In this document: positions 22,107-33,199 of the stretch, one piece after another
How the letters are laid out: each line of letters starts with the position of its first letter
Position numbering within the stretch: position 1 is the stretch's first letter
NCBI GenBank assembly: GCA_907164885.2
Contig: OU015500.1
Coordinates: 47,538,146-47,602,145 of the forward strand
DNA: 64,000 nt
Direction of reading: 5' to 3'
From: Dolomedes plantarius
Taxonomy: Eukaryota > Arthropoda > Arachnida > Araneae > Dolomedidae
The notes under the pieces: model-generated
The model's input: only the letters and a program-made list of their open reading frames with translations
What the model was told of the DNA's origin: nothing
The model's database searches: none
Translations under genes and position numbers: made by a program

Positions 22107-23853
22107 TATTTAAGTTGCTAAGCCTGGGCAGTCCGTGAGAGAAAACTACTGCATCAGTTTACTTCATTTTGGTCTTAAACGAAAGATTTTAATCTATAGA
22201 TTTGTTAAATTTGTTTTTTTGTTACCGCAATTTCTATTAATTAGTGATAATTTGCAATTAAAAATTTCTTTCTGCGCATGCTCATTGACATGTTTAAATC
22301 TGGCTTTAGATACTTACTAAGCACGAGGCAGCATAAACACGTTATTTTGTTTATTCCGTGGAATCTCTCTAGCTCTCTCTTCCTCTCTCTCTCTTTCTCT
22401 CTGCCATTTTTATTTTTAATTATGTTTGTGAGATAATAGAATTATACCTGGTGGAAATTGTTTATTTCTCGCTGTTGAGTAACCATATTTATATTTATTG
22501 GGTTCAATAGTAATTTTAAAAGTGTGTTTCTCTATTCTTAATATTATAGTTTTCAACATTTGGCAATGATGCGTTTAGTATAATTTGTGTATCAGTACAT
22601 TTATTTATATTCCAGCCGTCATGTTCTGTCGGGTACCAGCTAGTTAAGTTTAAATTTTGTAGTCACGCGTAACATTTTTCATGGTGTAACATTTTCCTTT
22701 GGTTTTCCCCAAACTGCGTCCGTATTGTTTGTCAAGAACGAATTGTGCTTACGAGACAGATCGGCCTGACGCTGCGGTGCCAAAATTAAATTAATTGAAA
22801 TCAATATCTTGGCAAAGCGAGTCAAAAGACTTGTACTGCTAGGCACGTTTGAATTTCCAATTTAAAGAAGAAAAAAAATCAATTTCTCAAAGGGTTTGAT
22901 TTCTTGTCGTTTCGTTCTGCTGTAAATATCCCTTTATCAACGCTTTAAATTTCCAAACTGTCACCAGTGCAACTTGATTTGTGCCCTTCACCATGAATAA
23001 GTTCTTTTTAGTGTTGACTGTAATAAGAAAGCGACCGATGAGAGAGAGAGAGAAGAACTAGTGAGCGTCAAAAATGACATTAAAAAAGAGCGAAAAGTTT
23101 CTCCGCTAGATGTCTTAATTGCTGCCTCAAACTACGCGTGACCCGAGATTGCGTGGCTTTTTAAAAAAGACGGGAGTTTGTTCGGGGATTTAAGAGACGA
23201 GCATCCCCTAATGACTTAAGCTGTCAACTTTCTCACGGTTATATTTAGCCCGGTTATGCTTCCCGCTTCGAGAGCTTTCTCCCGTCTCGAAACGCTGTTA
23301 AGGACTTACATTTCACTCTTGAAAGTTGTTCGAAAGAAATTTTTCGAAATTCTAGTGTCGAATTAGAATTCTAATCATCTGCGGATAACTCTTATTAAAT
23401 ATTTGATTAAAAGATCTTGAAGAGTAGGGATCGTTTTAGTTTATTTTACTTTTTGTTTTACTTTTTAAAAAAAGAGATTTTACCTTATTTATGACGTTCT
23501 CAGCAGTTTTAAAACACTCTGAGAAAGGGTATGTTCAACTATTGTGCTACGGGATAAAAAAGCTTAATTTTTTTTCGTGTTTTCCGAACTAAAGAGTTAA
23601 TTATAAAACTCAAATGTACTCCTCAAATAGGAATCACACTGTGAATGCTGCTTCAGGTTAAAAAAGTTACGTTTTTCAGGGTGTAATGTGTTTGGGTAGC
23701 GAATTTGCCTGTTTTGTATCTTAAACATGTTTTCGTACCATTCTAGGTATTCTATTTTTGTAATATACCTAAAACAGCATTTCATTTTCACATACACCAT
23801 GACAGTGTGTTAAGTGATAACATTAGTGTCTCTGATAACACCAAATAACTGTG
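22107..23853. other. No gene recognised; two denser conserved-looking patches
   Basis: Contains a CT-rich tract (22366-22403) and GAGA tract (23041-23053). The patches 22715-22800 and 23115-23300 are less AT-rich than their surroundings with balanced composition. No coding frame recognised. Confidence 0.35.
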
Positions 23854-23861
23854 CTCTAATG

Positions 23862-24131
23862 CATGGGTGGGCAAATTGTGGCCCACAACAGGTTTTTTTT
23901 GTGGCCCGCCAAGACAGCCAGAGAAACTGCCAAAGACAGCCAAAAACTCCAAGACAGCCAGAAAAAAGGCCAATATTTTATTTTATTATTTATTGATTTT
24001 TATGGTACATTTTATACCTGTTCTGAAATGCAAAGTTAACTAATAAATGCAATAATTTTAAAAGGTGCGGCCCTGTGTTAACCCCCGCTTCCACAAAGAG
24101 GCCCACAAGCCAAATCAATTGCCCACCCCTT
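23862..24131. mobile_element. Non-autonomous hAT MITE (270 bp)
   Basis: Left end CATGGGTGGGCAAATTG (23862) and right end CAATTGCCCACCCCTT (24131) form an imperfect inverted repeat. Flanks ctctaatg (23854-23861) and ctataatg (24132-24139) match 7 of 8. The interior has three tandem-like copies of aagacagccaraaa near 23910-23965. Confidence 0.82.
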
Positions 24132-24139
24132 CTATAATG

Positions 24140-25034
24140 TATCAAGACCGAGTCTTAAGAGTAAAACAAAGCTTTGACCAAAAACAGTTTATATAAGACG
24201 CTTCTTTAGTATGCCTGTAAAATCATGTTTACGACTAATGAAAGAATCAGGGCTGTCTTGCCTGCGAATGCTAACTTGAAATGTTAATCAAACTCATTCT
24301 CTCCATAGCACACTGTTTTTATGCTCAGGGTATTCTGTTCCCAGTCGTCACGAGTCTTTCATAAATAGGTTCCGCTTTGCTTCCTGCTGAAAACTTTCCT
24401 TTAATTTCTTCATTTTCTCTAAGAGCTCCTAATTTTTATACGCCTACGGCTACTTGCGTTCTCATATCTAATTTTGCTTACAAATCCTACATTCCTACAT
24501 AGCGTTCTTCGTTCTGTTGCTCAATTGTGGATTGAGCAAGATTGAATTTGTAGAAGCGCTGAATGTTATAATTCACCGCGGTGTGTGGTCGAAAGACGGC
24601 CAAGAACAAAACCCTTATAAAAACTTCAGAGGCCAAAAAAAAAAAAAAAAGGCTTGTTCACTAAGGTGACGTAAAAGAAAAGCTGTCTATGTGGCCATTG
24701 ATAGCGATCAAAAGACTATAAATATTGCTAGATGGACGTTATTTTATGGCCCACAATAAAACTTTCAGCAGTTAATGGTCAAAGTTGTATTTCAAATGAA
24801 AATTATGGTGGGGAGGTACTTCGTAGACTATGAACAGGAGCAGTATAATAAGGGATCAATTGGGGCAGGAACAGCTGAGAGAAAAACAGCCCACTGCCCA
24901 ATGAGAGAAAAGGGGGGGGGGGGCAAAATGGCCCCAGGAATCGGATTACAGCCCCTCCAAGAAAGAAAAAACGAGAGAAGGTCCAGAGGCTGTTTTCCTA
25001 GAGCTCGGACGATACAGAGTCCCGATTGAACTGC
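24140..25034. other. No gene recognised; homopolymer runs
   Basis: A16 run at about 24637-24652 and G12 run at 24912-24923. An 84-codon open frame at 24775-25029 spans the G run and shows no family resemblance. Confidence 0.4.
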
Positions 25035-25035
25035 C

Positions 25036-25105
25036 TCGTAGTCTAGCGGTAGTGCCGGTAACCCGACATGATAATCCTGAATATGACTTGATTTTGGGCC
25101 CCTGT
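25036..25105 (+). repeat. tRNA-derived SINE head (degenerate)
   Basis: TAGTCTAGCGGTAGTGCCGG resembles an A-box/D-arm, and gacttgattttggg a decayed B-box. Similar in layout to the SINE head at 35640. Confidence 0.4.
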
Positions 25106-25680
25106 CATCGAAGCCATTTCAACGCTGTATTCTTCAACAGTAGTAAGTGCCTCCCGATAAATTCTAAAAATAATTACTTTGACCAAATAGTTTGCTTCTT
25201 ATTCCTCGTGTGTTAATATGAAGGGGAATATTATTCTGTTATTAATTACAATTTAAAAGAATTTTGAGCTTTGTCAAATAAATCTATGATAAAGGCTAAT
25301 ACTCTGTTTCCTTGCTTCTCCCAACACATGCACGCATCCATTGTTTTACGGTTATTTAATAACCAATAGAAATTGTTTGTTTTTTTATATCACAAGAAAA
25401 GTCATAATAATGCATATAAAACGCAAAAAGCTCCTTATATTCATATTTTCATGACCAAACAAAACAATTACTTTTTTTATTCACCTCTTTTACGAATAAA
25501 ATAAATAATCGGCGAATAAATTCCACCCAAAGATGTAACTTTGATGCCTTTTTATTTTATTTATGAACATTTCTATCTAAATATATAAACACAGACTCCT
25601 CTGATACCCTTTCCTCTTTCCTAACTTGGTATCCTCCGCTAAATATAGCAGATCTGCTTGACAGATAGTGTTATTAAGGG

Positions 25681-25694
25681 CCCCCCCCCCCCCC
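25681..25694. repeat. Poly(C)14 run
   Basis: Fourteen consecutive C after aaggg. Confidence 0.97.
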
Positions 25695-25767
25695 TACAAA
25701 TATCTGAGTGCATCTGCTGCTAAATGCGTTTCAAATCCGGCAAGCCACGTGTAATCTCAAATTACGA

Positions 25768-25781
25768 GTCACCATGGCAAC
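25768..25781 (+). promoter_or_regulatory. Perfect RFX-type X-box motif
   Basis: GTCACC-AT-GGCAAC is a near-palindromic X-box (GTNRCC, spacer, RGYAAC), the site bound by RFX factors, often in ciliary and neuronal gene promoters. It lies in a compositionally balanced stretch (25730-25870). No adjacent gene is visible in the window. Confidence 0.4.
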
Positions 25782-27520
25782 AGCTCGCCGTTTAATGTTT
25801 TATTTTCGCCCAGCTTGTACGTTAAGGCTCGATTTCAGAAACTAACCTTTGTCCCATTATCATAATTACTAGGCAACCAGTATAATGACGAACATCAAGA
25901 ATTACGAAAAGGGTTGATGAGATGAATTCATATTCAGTACCTTGTTGGAAGAAATAACACATCCATGGAATGTTAAATTAACATTTTGTTGAATGGGTAT
26001 GAAATTTTTAAAATTATGAGTAGTAATAGTAAATGCGGTGTAGGAAAGAATACATGCTAGATGTCGCACGCTATTTTATCAGGAATTGGGTCAATGCTGA
26101 CTTAATTAAAGTAACCGTGCAGTTCACGTCTGTCAGTCTCTTAAACTGACAGACATGAACGCATCTTAGTGCGAATGAATGTATAGAAACTGAAACTGGA
26201 ATATCGTATGCCGCCTAAAGATTTACTATGTGACCTTGTACATTAATTTATTTTAACTTCAAAATGGACGTTTGCTTGTATGGAACATTTCTCTATTTTT
26301 AAGGCTAAATTCTGAAACGTTGTCGTATTTGGACTGAGTAGTTTTGTTTTTTAATTTAATTTAGTTTTATCTATAAATTCAAATCCAAGATCTTGGGCAG
26401 CTGTGAAAAATTGATAATTTTTATTTTCTGGTTTGGATAACTAAGCAAGATGCAACTAAGCAAGATGGCGAACAACGGATTGCTTCAGTATTTGTGATAT
26501 ATAAATGAAAACTGAATTTCCTTTTTGGCCTTTACGTTCGCTCATCAGTTGGTCTCACAGACTGTTAATCATCATATTAATTTATAGAGATTTTTCCTTA
26601 CAATATTGCAAACCGGATTGTCGTAACCCGATGTATAAGTGTCTCGTAAAGTTAATCATGAATGGAGTAGTGGCCTATATTTACATCTAGTTTAATATGA
26701 AATATTTACATTGATCACTATATACAGTCATTTCGTTCCGTAGAACCATCATACATAGATTAGAAGAAGCGGGCTCATCACAGTCTAATCGAGATCTCCG
26801 TCTCTCGATTCTCAGCGCTCTCTCCGTACGTCAATAAATCATCACAGTCCAGTCTATAATTGTCCTCGCATCGTGCTATCCCGTTTCTATTTCCCCTCCT
26901 TGGGAAAACTCTCGTGCGTTCTACCGCACCACGTGTAGTATTCTTCAAGTTTACCGGGTGTCACCTTTTCAAATTTTGTCGGCAGTCCCTTTTTCTGTGG
27001 TTAAGTATTCAGTCTTTTGTCCTCCGCGTCAGCTAGGTTCTCCCATTCTTACCTCGTCTCCCTTCCTGCGCGGTCTTTTGCTTAACTATTCTAAATGATG
27101 TGTCTATTTCACTTAGCAATGGTCATTTTAAAAGGCTCATTCAAACCTCGCCACCTGTGTGGGCTCCTTTGAATTTATTAATGATCTTGTTTATCAAACT
27201 TGACTTAGTCTCATCTGTCCTAATTAACAATGTCAGGTGCGAGTCTGACAAGTACGTTTTTATAATCACTGATCAACAATTCCCCCCCCCCCCTTCTTTC
27301 TTAAGAGCGGCGTGGGTGTTGGTGGTGTGTGTGTGTGTGGGGGGGGGGGAGGTTTCGTTTAAAATAGATTTTTAATAGCAATACACATATCACAAATTTT
27401 TTTCCTTCAAAAATCTATTAATTTTGAAGCTATAGCATTTATTTTAATCCGTAAAAAATTTAAAATTTTGAAGATTTTTTGTTTTCTTTTTAAACGTCTA
27501 CTTTCATAGGGGGGAGGGGG
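25782..27520. other. No gene recognised
   Basis: Includes the hairpin at 26122-26160, a pyrimidine-rich, GC-richer stretch (26760-27090), C12 run (27282-27293) and GT/G11 run (27326-27349). No convincing exon. Confidence 0.4.
26122..26160. repeat. 16-bp stem hairpin
   Basis: Arms gttcacgtctgtcagt (26122-26137) and actgacagacatgaac (26145-26160) with a 7-nt loop; one mismatch, which is a G-U pair if transcribed from the minus strand. Too short for a microRNA precursor. Confidence 0.7.
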
Positions 27521-27570
27521 ATGTATGAACAGGGCGGTCTGAAGTTTGATGATTTGTTCTACTGATTGCA
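27521..27570 (+). pseudogene. Box C/D snoRNA copy 1, truncated
   Basis: Matches the last 50 nt of the snoRNA-like unit at 27629 (atgtatgaacagggcggtct to actgattgca). It has the D', C' and D boxes, but the C box and 5' stem half are replaced by a G-rich sequence. Not expected to form a snoRNP. Confidence 0.75.
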
Positions 27571-27628
27571 CATAATTGATATATAGGAATTTAAATTTTT
27601 CGTTGATTTTTCATATTAGAAATATTAA

Positions 27629-27694
27629 GCTGCAAGGTGATGATGTATGAACAGGGCGGTCTGAAGTCTGATGATTTGTTCTACTGATTGCAGC
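27629..27694 (+). ncRNA. Box C/D snoRNA candidate (copy 2, intact)
   Basis: A 66-nt unit with every C/D element in order. Terminal stem GCUGCAA (27629-27635) pairs with UUGCAGC (27688-27694). C box GUGAUGA is at 27637-27643, D' box CUGA at 27661-27664, C' box CUGAUGA at 27668-27674 and D box CUGA at 27684-27687. The C-to-D' interval is 17 nt and C'-to-D is 9 nt. Such RNAs guide 2'-O-methylation in the nucleolus through the bases just upstream of D or D'. The seven bases before D' (GGGCGGU) are antisense to ACCGCCC in the universal 18S 3' segment ACACCGCCCGUC. Position five then falls on the cytosine methylated in human (C1703, guided by U43) and yeast (snR70). Seven pairs is short, so the target is tentative. 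Most animal C/D snoRNAs are intronic; no host exon is evident. Confidence 0.75.
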
Positions 27695-28156
27695 TTTTAT
27701 CTTAATAATTCAAGAAATATTGGTAGGAAATAATAGAATGGAATAAACTGTATTAGTTTAGGTAATATTGCAATTGTATTAAGAGAGAAACTTTCTATGC
27801 AATCTACCTCTGTATATGTATTAAGTTTTAAATGCAAAAAAGGAATATGTATCACAATAGTAAAAATTTAACCATTATTTTGTATTGTGAAGTTTTGGGT
27901 TTTTTTTCCTTTCTTTTCCACCTGATAAATAAACCTTCTATTGCAGTATGAATATTGTTGATATTTTAGCATGTTGCTTTTTGTGTTTCCTCTAGGTTAT
28001 ATTTGTTTTCTTTTTGCTCCTATAGTGTGTATTTATTTGGAGTGTAACTGTACACTTCTTACTAAGAATTCATTCAATGCTTATTTCAGTAGACCAGAAA
28101 AAATTTAATTTGTTTTTAGAAAATTACTTTAGGTCATTGTTTACTGGTGATATTTC

Positions 28157-28222
28157 GCTGCAAGATGATTATGTATGAACAGGGCGGTCTGAAGTTTGAT
28201 GATTTGTTCTACTGATTGCAGC
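28157..28222 (+). ncRNA. Box C/D snoRNA candidate (copy 3, altered C box)
   Basis: The same 66-nt unit as at 27629: stem GCTGCAA/TTGCAGC is kept, the D'-upstream guide is identical, and D', C' (TTGATGA) and D boxes are present. The C box reads AUGAUUA instead of RUGAUGA, which should weaken the kink-turn and 15.5K/Snu13 binding. It may be a decaying paralogue or a functional variant. Same orientation as the other two copies. Confidence 0.6.
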
Positions 28223-30120
28223 TGGTCTAGAACTGAACTTGAAACAATTGAGTGGACTAAAAAAATTTATTATTATAAACAAATAAGTTGGGTAAAGAAA
28301 CAAGATTCTGATTATGTATCTCAAGTACTACTTCATTTAAAGGTGTCACTAAATGACTCACTCCAAGGATTAGTCTTAATTTGTTTTCCTTGTAAGCTGC
28401 ATTATCATACTTAGAAATTGCTGAAAATGATGAAATTGTTTGACACCTCTTATATGATCCCATTATGATAAAATTTTTAGAAATATCTGAATTAGCAATC
28501 TTTTAATGGAGGAAAAAACATTCTCTAGTAAGTGATTAGTAACACCAGCGTTGATAGGTGAAATGAATGTGTCCATTCGTCATATTGACATTACTTTTTA
28601 TTCAGACGTTCGTTCAACGCTGTTTACACATCATGTTGAAACTGCTGTATCTAAGCATATAAAACTTTTAAAACTTTTTCTTTTCCGTGTTTAAAGTTCT
28701 ACGTGGTTGTATGGTAAGATATTGGTTCCTTGCGAATACTTTATAATTTTTAAAACCTTCCCATCTCTGTCTTTTAAAAGAGAAAAAGTTTCCATTTCAA
28801 ACTCTAAATTATCTACTTTTGAATGAAAAGTTTAAATGTAAAAATGTTTGCCGTTTTTTCAAAAAAGAAGAAAAGTTCGATGTGTCTTCTGTGGTATTTT
28901 TATCTCTAAAAAAATGGATCCAAGTTTTAGAGGACAATTTTTAAAGGCTTTTCGAAAATCTGCTCGAAACTTTACCCCCCTAGGCTCAAACGGGATTTAG
29001 CAAAGTGTACCTTAAGAGTCTCTACGAATTTCTCCCCACATCTGAGATGTAAGTCCACAGTATAAGGCATTCTAATCTCATACCAAATAAAGTTTTCTGG
29101 GAGACAAATAAACTGTTTTTTTCTCTTTTTTCGATGACGTTTGGCCGTCTGTGGGCTCTTCTAACTCTCCTAATAGTTCCTCGCTCGGCTGGTCATCAGG
29201 CGTGCTTCCTTATGATTTCTTTTCTCGAATGCTGGCCCACGCACGACTTCGAGGGGTAATAGCCACTTGGGTTGAAATCCCCGGTGCAGCGAAAATTCGT
29301 TGCATCGCGTCACGCTTTGTCCGTCCTGTTTCTAATGCATTGCTTTGGGTTCTCGTCTTTTGCCTGGAATACTAATTCGAAAGCAGAAGATGGATATCTA
29401 TCACTTATTCAGAGTTCTTGACCCCCCTCGACTCGGTCATGGTTAGGGTCAATTCTCGTATCTTCCGTTTGATTTCATCGCAATTCAGTGGCCACAGCTG
29501 CGGTTATAGAAAGAGCAAACCTCACGTGCACCACCTTATTGTGCGTTGAATGCTGGTTGATGTTTGTTTATGCTGTTGTTTCAAGGTCGATGTACAAATT
29601 TACTGTGTGGATCGTAGATGAGATAATGCAACGGGATGTTCAAGATGTCGCAAGGAAATTCGTTTTGTCGGAAATTATAAGCAAAGTGAAAGTTTCGATA
29701 TTTAAGAAAGACTTGAGGCGTGCATCAATTGACCACGCATACCGTCCATTAGGAAGTGTCCTCTCTGTATTTTTCGAATACCAGATCGGCAAACTTACAT
29801 TTCTGATTCCCCTCTTTTGCATTTGGATATGGATCTCTAAATGCAATGCGCGTGTTTTTCAAAAATCTTTTAATTTTTATTTAATACTTTCTATGCTCTG
29901 TGCAAAATTAACTAGCTATAAATTTAATTTTTTTTAAATGTGCATTTTATTTAAATGTCTGCCTTAAAATGCTGAAAACTGAACCCAAAAATATACATTT
30001 GTTAATGTGGCATCAGAAAAATTACCCATAACTTAACATTGATATTGAAGATATGCGATCAGCTGATGAAACCCTTAAGTTCAGAACAAGGAATTCGACA
30101 ATGGACATGCTCTAGTTTGG
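28223..30120. other. No gene recognised; one long open frame
   Basis: A 149-codon plus-strand open frame (29488-29937) has its first ATG near 29561 and hydrophobic C-terminal stretches, but I recognise no family. A 74-codon frame lies at 29151-29375. Neither has clear splice or promoter context. Confidence 0.35.
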
Positions 30121-30171
30121 AGAGATTAAAAAGCTGGGAACCGTTGAGCAACCACACCTTTTGCGGGAAAG

Positions 30172-30296
30172 CCCCCCCCCCCCCCCCCTCCTGGACTGTA
30201 GTTTGAAAATGAATTAGGTTGAATATTTGGGCTGTGGCTTGATAAAGTTAGGAATTTAAACAGCCCCCCGCCCCGAGTTTGGGGGGGGGGGGGGGG
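30172..30296. repeat. Facing poly(C)17 and poly(G)16 runs
   Basis: C17 at 30172-30188 and G16 at 30281-30296 about 90 bp apart, able to pair with each other; small C6/C4 runs lie between. Confidence 0.95.
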
Positions 30297-30356
30297 CCCA
30301 CCAAACTCCGCTACTTGCATGGGCCTCTAATTCGAGCACATATTCTTTTGCAAGTA

Positions 30357-30816
30357 AAGTAAAAGCGCGTTTATCCGGACTTACTGGATAAACGCGCTAA
30401 CCATAGGCAATCCGCTAAATCCGGGTAATATGGGTAATAAGCAAAACAAAATCCTTAACTAAGCAAACTTACCGTTTATTACGATAAAAAACAAAGTTTT
30501 GTACCAAAATTACTTAGTATTGTTTACAAGACATTAAAAAATATAAAAATAACTTTTCACATCATTTCTTAACAAAGAATTTGTAAGTCTAGTAAAGCTT
30601 TCTTAAACTTTAAATAGCATTTTACTCCAATAATTAATTCTACAATCTATGCAGGAACTGTACATTGAATCAAACTAAAAAGAGAATATTTGGCGTACTT
30701 GTAGTTACGTTATTGCTATCATAGTTAAAAATTATTTTCTTATGTGAACATTAAATAAAAATGTCTACAAATCTGATCCGAATTATTCGGTGATCCGGAT
30801 AAACGAGATTTTACTG
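30357..30816 (-). mobile_element. Tigger-like MITE, copy A
   Basis: Outer ends read AAGTAAAAGCGCGTTTATCC and, inverted, ...GGATAAACGAGATTTTACTG, flanked by TA (30355-30356 and 30817-30818). It aligns over its whole length, in reverse orientation, with the copy at 45358-45823. The first base of the left end is mutated (C to A). No coding capacity. Confidence 0.88.
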
Positions 30817-30818
30817 TA

Positions 30819-32457
30819 CTCAGAACCTTAGCGCTGAAAAAACTCTTAACGCAGTTTAGGTTAAGCGTAGTGCAGAAAAAAAGTTTAACGCAGTTTAAAT
30901 TGAGAATTTATCATCCATTCAAAGGGGGTTTAACAGTATATTTACATTAAATTACCGTACTAACAAATAAAAAAGTTTCGCTTATATTATTATTGCATTA
31001 TCCAGGGCTTAATATGAATAAATATGTTTATTTTCTAATGATAATTAGAATTATATCTCTATAATAATAATATTAAAGTTACTACATATACACATTATGG
31101 ATCAAATGTGGAAAGATATTGAGATAAAATCTTAGCTGTTAAACTTGTACTTTACTGAAATTCTACTCGCTAGACAAAGGGTGACTGGAGTCATATTTGT
31201 GAGATAAGCGAGCAAATACACCGATTCCTGCGTGTAAACAAACTGAGCAAATTAGCAGTTTATCCCGGAGGCAGTTCTTAGCCCAGGGTATTCGGACTAA
31301 TTAAATGAGTAATTGAAAGTCGGGTAATCTGTGTTATTTCTCCCCTCCGCAGTGAATTTATAAATTAGTAGCGCATAACAAAGTAACGGTAAATTCGAAG
31401 ACTATATAAGGGTATATAAAATCATTGCGTAGAATAAAAGGTTTGAGTGTGAGTTAAATAAATCGCTAAACCTCAATTTTAGCATTTAAGTTTTTTTTTT
31501 AAAATTAAAATTTCTTCTCTTAGACTTAAATAAGAACAAATCTGTGACGTTATTCTATCGTCAAAAACTGTAGACAGCTTTTAAAAATGAGAAATTAAAA
31601 AAAGAATTTGCGGCTGTCATATTCATGGCTTTAGCCTATGATTTACTGATCGTTCATGAAAACAACGTCATAACATGAAAAGATTAATTTCACATCGAAT
31701 ATTGTGCACTTACATTTATTCGAGAGCTTGTATGAACAACAGGCTGAAACTGACCCTCTTGCGTCTTTTCGAAATCTCTTGCAGCTTTTTCTTAGCTATT
31801 TAAGAATTTTGGTGGGACTGAAATCTTGGCTTTATGTGCTGCGCGAATAAGTGCGCTATGCCTCTGCGCTTCAATGTTACATCTGGCGGATTTACCAGAA
31901 AAGTAAAAAATAAGGTAAAAGAAAGGTATTTGGAACTATCAAAATATTTATTTATCTTTTATCTTTGAAAGAAATCACAGAAACCTGCTCTGTGTAGTAA
32001 AAGAAGTTCATTACATTGTTGTGGCATAGCACCATTTTTTTTTGTGTGTGTGTGCGTGGGGGGGGGGGGGGGTCCTGGTGAAGATAACTGACTGCTACTC
32101 TCTTTGAATCAGTCCTGGGGGCGATTCCTGCATATGTAAGGGAAAGAAAATAGACTGAGTACAGGAGCGTTCAATTTATTTGTGGGAAGGCCCTCTTGAG
32201 AATTTTAGTGGTTGTGGGGAAGCTAACCTTTTGTATTGCTGTCACTAGAGAACAAAAAGTTCAGCAGTTTCTATGAAAATTTTTCTCCTCATGTGTAGAT
32301 CTGAAATTAAACCAGTATTTTTGTTGCATGCACATTGTTTGGCTGCGGAAGTAACTACATGTTTGGTGGTTGATTGAGTTGTAGATGGAGCATATCTTAG
32401 TGTTACATTATTGTTATTAGCTAGAAAGAATCTATCATGCTTGCGTCTAGAATGCTA
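30819..32457. other. No gene recognised
   Basis: A small tandem duplication (ttaacgcagttta repeated at 30846 and 30885), a G15 run (32058-32072) and AT-rich DNA. The stretch 31170-31370 contains FOX-like (GTAAACA) and homeodomain-like (TAATTAAA/AATTA) motifs but nothing decisive. Confidence 0.35.
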
Positions 32458-32461
32458 ATCA

Positions 32462-32487
32462 ATATATATATATATATATATATATAT
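32462..32487. repeat. (TA)n microsatellite
   Basis: About 13 TA units. Confidence 0.95.
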
Positions 32488-32539
32488 CAAGAAATTAGTG
32501 GGAAATGAATAATTAAATTAAATTTAAAGGGAGCTTCGG

Positions 32540-32900
32540 GATTAATTTATTTATTGGCGCCGAACGCCACTATTTCACTGAGCATAGGACGCGCGAAATA
32601 GGAGGGAAATTCCCCGTTTCATTATATAACCTTGACTCGCGTCTGTGGTCGAGCGAACGAATCTATTTTTAGAGCAGGCACGGGCTGCGAGGAGTGAAAC
32701 TATTACATAATATGGAAGCGTCTCGAATATTCTATAGACATCACAAGGCATGCGCGAAAGTTTTGCGCCTAATTTTTAACAAAGGGGTTTAGCAGAGCGT
32801 CTTTGGATTTCGATTTGAGCGGAGCTCGCGTGTCACGAGATGAGAGATCGGAACAATGGTCGGATTGAATTGGGTTAATTAATAATAATTTAAATAAAGG
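32540..32900. promoter_or_regulatory. Possible cis-regulatory segment
   Basis: A compositionally balanced, CpG-containing block without coding frame. It includes a perfect MEF2-type site CTATTTTTAG (32663-32672) and a SOX-like aacaatgg (32853-32860). The call rests only on composition and two short motifs, so it is weak. Confidence 0.2.
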
Positions 32901-33140
32901 ATTTAGATGTAACTAATTGTCTTTAATTCCACAGGCCTACGATTGTACTGACTGCATAGATTTAGAATAAATATTAAGAGGGGAACGAATTAAGAGGGAG
33001 TACGAGAATTAAAGCTCGAGATATATACACTCAGTGGAATCTCGATCGATCGTTTTCGAATCATCGTTTTCCCGTATGTGTTGTTTTTTACCCCCAGTTC
33101 CGACGATCATATAGCTTTGTTATGTTCCCGCATCTATGCA

Positions 33141-33195
33141 GTGGGTGGGTGGCCGCAGTGGGTGGGTGGGTGGGTGGTTTGGGGGGAGGGGTTGC
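33141..33195. repeat. (GGGT)n G-rich tract, G-quadruplex motif
   Basis: Seven GGGTG-type units (gtgggtgggtgg...gtgggtgggtgggtgggtgg) followed by ggggggagggg. More than four G-runs with 1-2 nt loops satisfy the G-quadruplex pattern. Confidence 0.85.
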
Positions 33196-33199
33196 TTAA

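Noticed and set aside
27521..28222. CRISPR-like array of three repeats
   Set aside because: Spacing is irregular (about 110 and 530 bp), copies carry C/D snoRNA boxes, and the genome is eukaryotic.
32920..32975. Exon following ttaattccacag
   Set aside because: Reads AYDCTDCIDLE then a stop; too short and without donor to distinguish from chance.
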